Source: Asterella californica (Eukaryota; Streptophyta; Marchantiopsida; Marchantiales; Aytoniaceae). Taken from it: a DNA stretch of 64,000 nt. Both the position numbers and the translations under genes were made by a program. How positions within the stretch are numbered: the stretch's first letter is position 1; every line of letters starts with the position of its first letter. The stretch spans positions 310,001-374,000 of the forward strand of contig JAYKYS010000023.1 of the NCBI GenBank assembly GCA_036924285.1. Direction: 5' to 3'. Below the pieces are notes generated by a model. It was given only the letters and a program-made list of their open reading frames with translations. It made no database searches and had not been told where the DNA came from. Positions 59,891 to 64,000 of the stretch are shown piece after piece.

Positions 59891-62800
59891 ATGGAGCTCG
59901 CAGGCAAGCAAACGTGCTTCGTGCAACGGTTATCATCAGCTGCGTCACTCGGCAGCTTATCGTGGAGTCCGAGTTGCTGTAGGATTATCAGTGACATTTT
60001 GCCTCCCTCGTCGAAGCTGCTGCTGCCAAGAACCTGCGAGCGCGTTCTGTCAAGAACTACGGACGGGAGGTCTAGAGGTGAATGTAGGGGGTGGAAATGG
60101 GTCTGCCAGCACCAGGTGCAGAGATTAGCGAGGCCTGGGGTCCAAGCCACTGCCACTATCAGCGCGGGAGGAAGAAGTATTACCTCAGGCCGGTATGTTT
60201 CATTCGAGGTCCCAGAAGAAGTATTTTGTGCTACGATGAAAAGTCAAATCAACTGTGCTAATAGAAAACTGCAAGTGGAATACTGAGTGACTTTCTTTAT
60301 TGCTTCCTCCGTCTTCGACGATAGATTCTTTCTCCCACTCTGGCGCATCCTCGGTTCGAACAGTTTCAGAAGATGTGGAATTTATGTTGTGACGCTTTTG
60401 AAAGTGTGCTCGAGAGGAGTTCCGGTTGTCTGAGTGAAGATGGGAAAATCAGAATTCTCTTGAACGAAGTCCGTGATCCACATGGTCTAAATGTAAGTTG
60501 TGTTACAACGGAAACTGGTTTGCTGTTCTTACTGTTCGGGAAAATGCAGAAGGCAAAGCACGTCACGAAGACCGGAAGGAAGCGGCGGCTTCAATGTGGA
60601 CTTGGAGCTGGAGATTCTCGCCTTCATGCTGCAGTCAGGGAAGTCCGATGCATTTCCCAGCAAGGAAGAGCTTATCACTGCCGGTCGTTGGGATTTGGTT
60701 GAGGCTATAGTTGCAGAAGGAGGCTGGTTAGCATCTGGCTGGGAAAGGCAGGCAAATGCTTCCGTCTTCGGCGGTGTTATGCAGGAAACTGCTCATCGTT
60801 CCCTCTCTCGTCAACGAGCAGTCGCGAACAAAACCAAAGCTGTCCGTTCTGCTCGTCGCTCAAGAGGCCGGCCCAAACTCGTCGGAAGAAAATCACTGTC
60901 AATTACAGCCTCACTAGGCGAAAATTCCGAGCCAGGTGAACCTCAGAAGGATGTAATCGCGGGGCAAACTGAAGACCAAACAATTGATTCACCACGGTGG
61001 GTGATACTTGAGATGGACTTCTGTGTTTGATTGAGGAAGGTCAGAGTTATGTGCTGAGCCTGCTGGAGGCGCTCGCTGAGAATCTTATTGTAATTGTACC
61101 TCGTGGTGGACAGCAATCCATTTGCTTGACAGCTGTAAATGATTTGTTCCTGGTCTTAAAACTGCAGTTTAAATCGTTATTTAATGTGATGAGTCGCTTT
61201 GCTCTGCTACTTTGTGCGAAGTCAGCGTTGAGAATGACAATGGAGCCGCAAAATTGGAGCCGAATGAGAGAGAACGAGCAACCCTTTCCTCTTTTGAGCG
61301 AGTTAGAAAAGAACGGGGAAGCAGATTTCCAAGTAATTCCGCAGGATACAAACTCTGGGAGTTCGAAAGTCTTGCCGATTTTATCGAATATCGCAAGGTT
61401 CGTGTATACAGAGGTTTATGTTGTCCTGAATAGCAAGCTTAGAATCTAAAAGTATTACTAAATTTTAGGGAAGCTTTCTAAGATCTCTACTCTGATAGAG
61501 GCAAGACATTTACCAGGAACGCAAGGCGTATTCTTCCGTGATAAGAGACAGTCTTCTGTGTGTGCTATGTCTGTGCAGCTTGGAAATGTGCTTGGAATAC
61601 ACATTCCCATGGGTGTGCCCTTTGGTTCCAGTCATTTGCTAACTCCAGACTTCAAGTTAGCGCACGTTATGCCCCTGTTTGCTACTTATTATGTACTTCG
61701 CTGGGTTCTTGCGGGCTACCTAAGTGCGTGCGAGTGGTTCTTGATTCTATCTGCCATTCTCGTGTACGAATATATGTCTGTGCAGCTTGATGCAAAGAAT
61801 AGGTCGGTGCAGGGGCGACACACGGGTCTTTGTAGTAATTCTTCAGCGCGGAGAAAAAGATTTGACCCTGAAGCGGCTAAAAGGCGAAGTGAGGTATGTG
61901 AGAGGAGTTGTGACGCTGCTTCAGAAGTTCCGAGGCAAGGTTCTACATCCTGTAAGGGAATGGATGTCAAGAACGATTTGGGCACAGCATCTACTGTCGA
62001 GCAGGATACGAAGGTCGATGAGGCACTGAATGTTACAGCCGAGTTGGATACCGTACTCAGTGTCCACCAGTATCCAAGGGTCGATGAGACCGTGTATTCT
62101 GGACCAGAGGTGCATACTGCAACCATTATTGAACAAGACACAAGGGTCGATGGAGCAATGAGTCCTGAAGCAGAGTTGGACACTGCATCTTGGGGCGAGG
62201 CGGTTGAAAGTAAGGATGGAGCAATAACTCCTGAAGCAGATTTGAACACTGCATCTTGGGGCGAGGCAGTTGACAGTAAGGATGGAGCAATAACTCCTGA
62301 AGCAGATTTGAACACTGCATCTTGGGGCGAGGCAGTTGACAGTAAGGATGGAGCAAGTCCTAAAGCAGAGTTGGACACTGCATCTTGGGGCGAGGCAGTT
62401 TACAGTAAGGATGGAGCAATAAGTCCTAAAGCAGAGTTGGACACTGCATCTTGGGGCGAGGCAGTTGACAGTAAGGATGGAGCAATAAGTCCTGAAGCAG
62501 AGTTGAACACTGTATCTTGGGGCGAGGCAGTTGACAGTAAGGATGGAGCAATAAGTCCTGAAGCAGAGTTGAACACTGCATCTTGGGGCGAGGCAGTTGA
62601 CAGTAAGGATGGAAATGATCTCGGATATACGCAGGCTTCTAGCATTGCACCAGAAGGGGACATACTCTCTAGTGCTGAACATGATTCGACAACGGAAGAA
62701 GCTTCAAGTTCAGATGAACATATGGTGGAACCATCTACAGGCCAGCAGGAAATAAGAGGTATTTACTCTAGAAGTTGTTAATAAGTCGTTTATCTCGTAT

Positions 62801-64000
62801 GGAAATTAACCTGAGACTGCACCTCATATAACTTTGATGCACTGGGTTGAGGCTGAAATTTGCTGCGAATATACTTGGATCCCATCATTCTGAGTACTGG
62901 GACTGAGTTGTTGAGAAATTTTCGTTAGGACCTGTTGCTGAAACTGAGGACAAGCCGAAGAAGAAAAAGAAAGAGAAGAAGCGCAGAAATGTGAACATAG
63001 AGAAAACTGAGGATGTCTGCAAGACACCTGAAAAGTTGAGTGAAGCCTTGGACTGGATAAACCAGATTGTGGAACAAAGGGAGAGGTGGATGCAAGAGGC
63101 GAAGTCGAGCTCATCAGAAGGACCCTCAGAGAAGCCCACGTCTATTCAAGACCGAATACGCAGTCTGGAAGATAGGCTTTCTGCCGCTCGCACGGGTTTG
63201 CTGTCCGGGAGAGAAGCCTTGGGGCAAAAAGGAGATGCACAAGGACAGCCGAATACTCCATCTGATGTACGTATTCAGTTACTACGGTCTGGTCTGGTCC
63301 ATCGTTTACTCATGCTGCGCGGAAGGCATCTGTCACTTGGACTTCAGGTTTTCTTGAATTGTCACTACAGATTACGAGTCTTTTTCTGGTTTGTAGTGCA
63401 GTAATGGGAGAACGTCAAAAATTACCAGTCTTAGCGTGACTTTATCGAGTATGGCGATCTGCATTTGAGCAGGGTGTTTGTTGGTTGCGACTAAAAGATT
63501 ATTTCAATCCACTTTACAGGAAAAGTTCGTGGGACGAAACGTAAAAGAATTGCGATGAGTCTGTCATTTCCCTTTTACCGTTTTTTAAGTGGAGTTTTTT
63601 TCCAGGTCTGCGTTGATTGATATTTTGCCTCTATCTGCTAGCAGGAACACACACGGAGATTAGCGGAACTCCGGGAAGCGTCAGATGAGTTGGAGTATAC
63701 CGAGAACAAGATCCTTAGGATTTCCAGCGAGATAACCACTACCCGTCGCGAAGTTGCAGCTTTAGAGGGGGCGCATGGAGTCTATATGATGTATGTCGCT
63801 TTCTTAAGAGATGCTTAGTTGCTTTGCTTTCGTTCTGTGAGAGTGTTGGGCGATTATGGTGCAAGTTGCTTCCGCCTTCATTGTTCTCATCAGATTTCCT
63901 GAGTACAAGCAATGTCTCAGTCTGATTGTTTCTAGTCCATCAGGGATGTTCGCAACGTAGCAGGCGAGAATGAGAAGCAGACGGAGACAACAAGAACAGG
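59891..64000 (+). CDS. PTST2/PTST3-like starch protein, 5' part, repeat-expanded
   Basis: Exons 59891-60192, 60550-60996, 61226-61397, 61786-62758, 62929-63266, 63645-63790 and 63944-beyond join in consistent phase, about 811 residues before the window ends. The N-terminus looks like a chloroplast transit peptide. Exon 2 has the family block DLELEILAFMLQSG..FPSKEELITAGRWDLVEAI and GGWLASGWE. Later exons give TSIQDRIRSLEDRLSAARTG and a coiled coil, SDELEYTENKILRISSEI..REVAALEG, as before the CBM48 starch-binding domain of PTST2/3. The CBM48 must lie past the right edge. In Arabidopsis PTST2 works with starch synthase 4 in granule initiation; PTST3 assists. Exon 4 is odd: it holds a basic patch and about ten 22-residue repeats. 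The PTST2 versus PTST3 choice is open. Confidence 0.82.
61965..62613 (+). repeat. In-frame 66-bp coding minisatellite (7 clear and ~3 degenerate copies)
   Basis: Seven copies of a 22-residue unit, consensus ISPEAELNTASWGEAVDSKD plus GA, fill 62158-62613 (456 bp). Five have 66 bp, the fourth lacks one codon, and the last is cut by one codon. Upstream, about three diverged units (for example AELDTVLSVHQYPRVDE and PEVHTATIIEQDTRVDG) keep the 22-residue period. All stay in the frame of exon 4 of the PTST-like gene. The unit is acidic with one conserved Trp. Confidence 0.9.

Noticed and set aside
61716..62682. Long antisense open frames (220 and 253 codons) opposite the PTST-like exon 4
   Set aside because: They are created by the 66-bp period of the sense repeat: no stop in one unit means none in the array. 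They have no independent start context or domain.

Overview
The window reads as nuclear DNA of a green plant on the streptophyte line, either a non-seed land plant or a streptophyte alga. I cannot place it more narrowly. Three intron-rich genes with plant-type or widely conserved products can be reconstructed with consistent splice phases. They sit among AT-rich intergenic DNA and many decayed transposons. A PTST2/3-type starch protein points to a chloroplast-bearing plant.

Layout: 1-5.2 kb is AT-rich, with a decayed MULE transposase on the minus strand and an 880-bp foldback element. 5.37-12.74 kb is a direct tandem duplication of about 3.6-3.8 kb. It copies the inner part of an unidentified minus-strand gene whose first exon lies at 13.07 kb. 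Both copies carry the same hAT-like MITE. 13.1-22.1 kb is mostly empty, with weak tandem repeats. 22.1-29 kb holds a GC-richer leader and a 12-exon MFSD12-like transporter gene. 30-40.6 kb is a transposon graveyard: a broken Ty1/copia element, LTR fragments, tRNA-like and 5S rRNA-like sequences, and a head-to-head LTR foldback. 41.8-46.1 kb is a 10-exon ORP3-type oxysterol-binding protein gene. 48.1-50.2 kb is a broken hAT transposase (minus strand), followed by satellite-like tandem repeats. 55.1-58.35 kb is a decayed retroelement with an N-terminal C2H2 finger, a reverse transcriptase and a C-terminal zinc-knuckle/endonuclease-like region. 59.9 kb to the right edge is the 5' part of the PTST2/3-like gene, which contains an in-frame array of 22-residue repeats.

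The three recognised genes do not form one pathway: a vacuolar/lysosomal-type membrane transporter, a lipid-transfer protein, and a plastid starch-granule initiation factor. I saw no CRISPR array, operon or canonical RNA gene. The most unusual items are the repeat-expanded PTST, the intragenic duplication with its scars, the palindrome-studded foldback element, and the 5S-like insertion. Exon coordinates were assembled by eye from GT/AG sites and reading phase.
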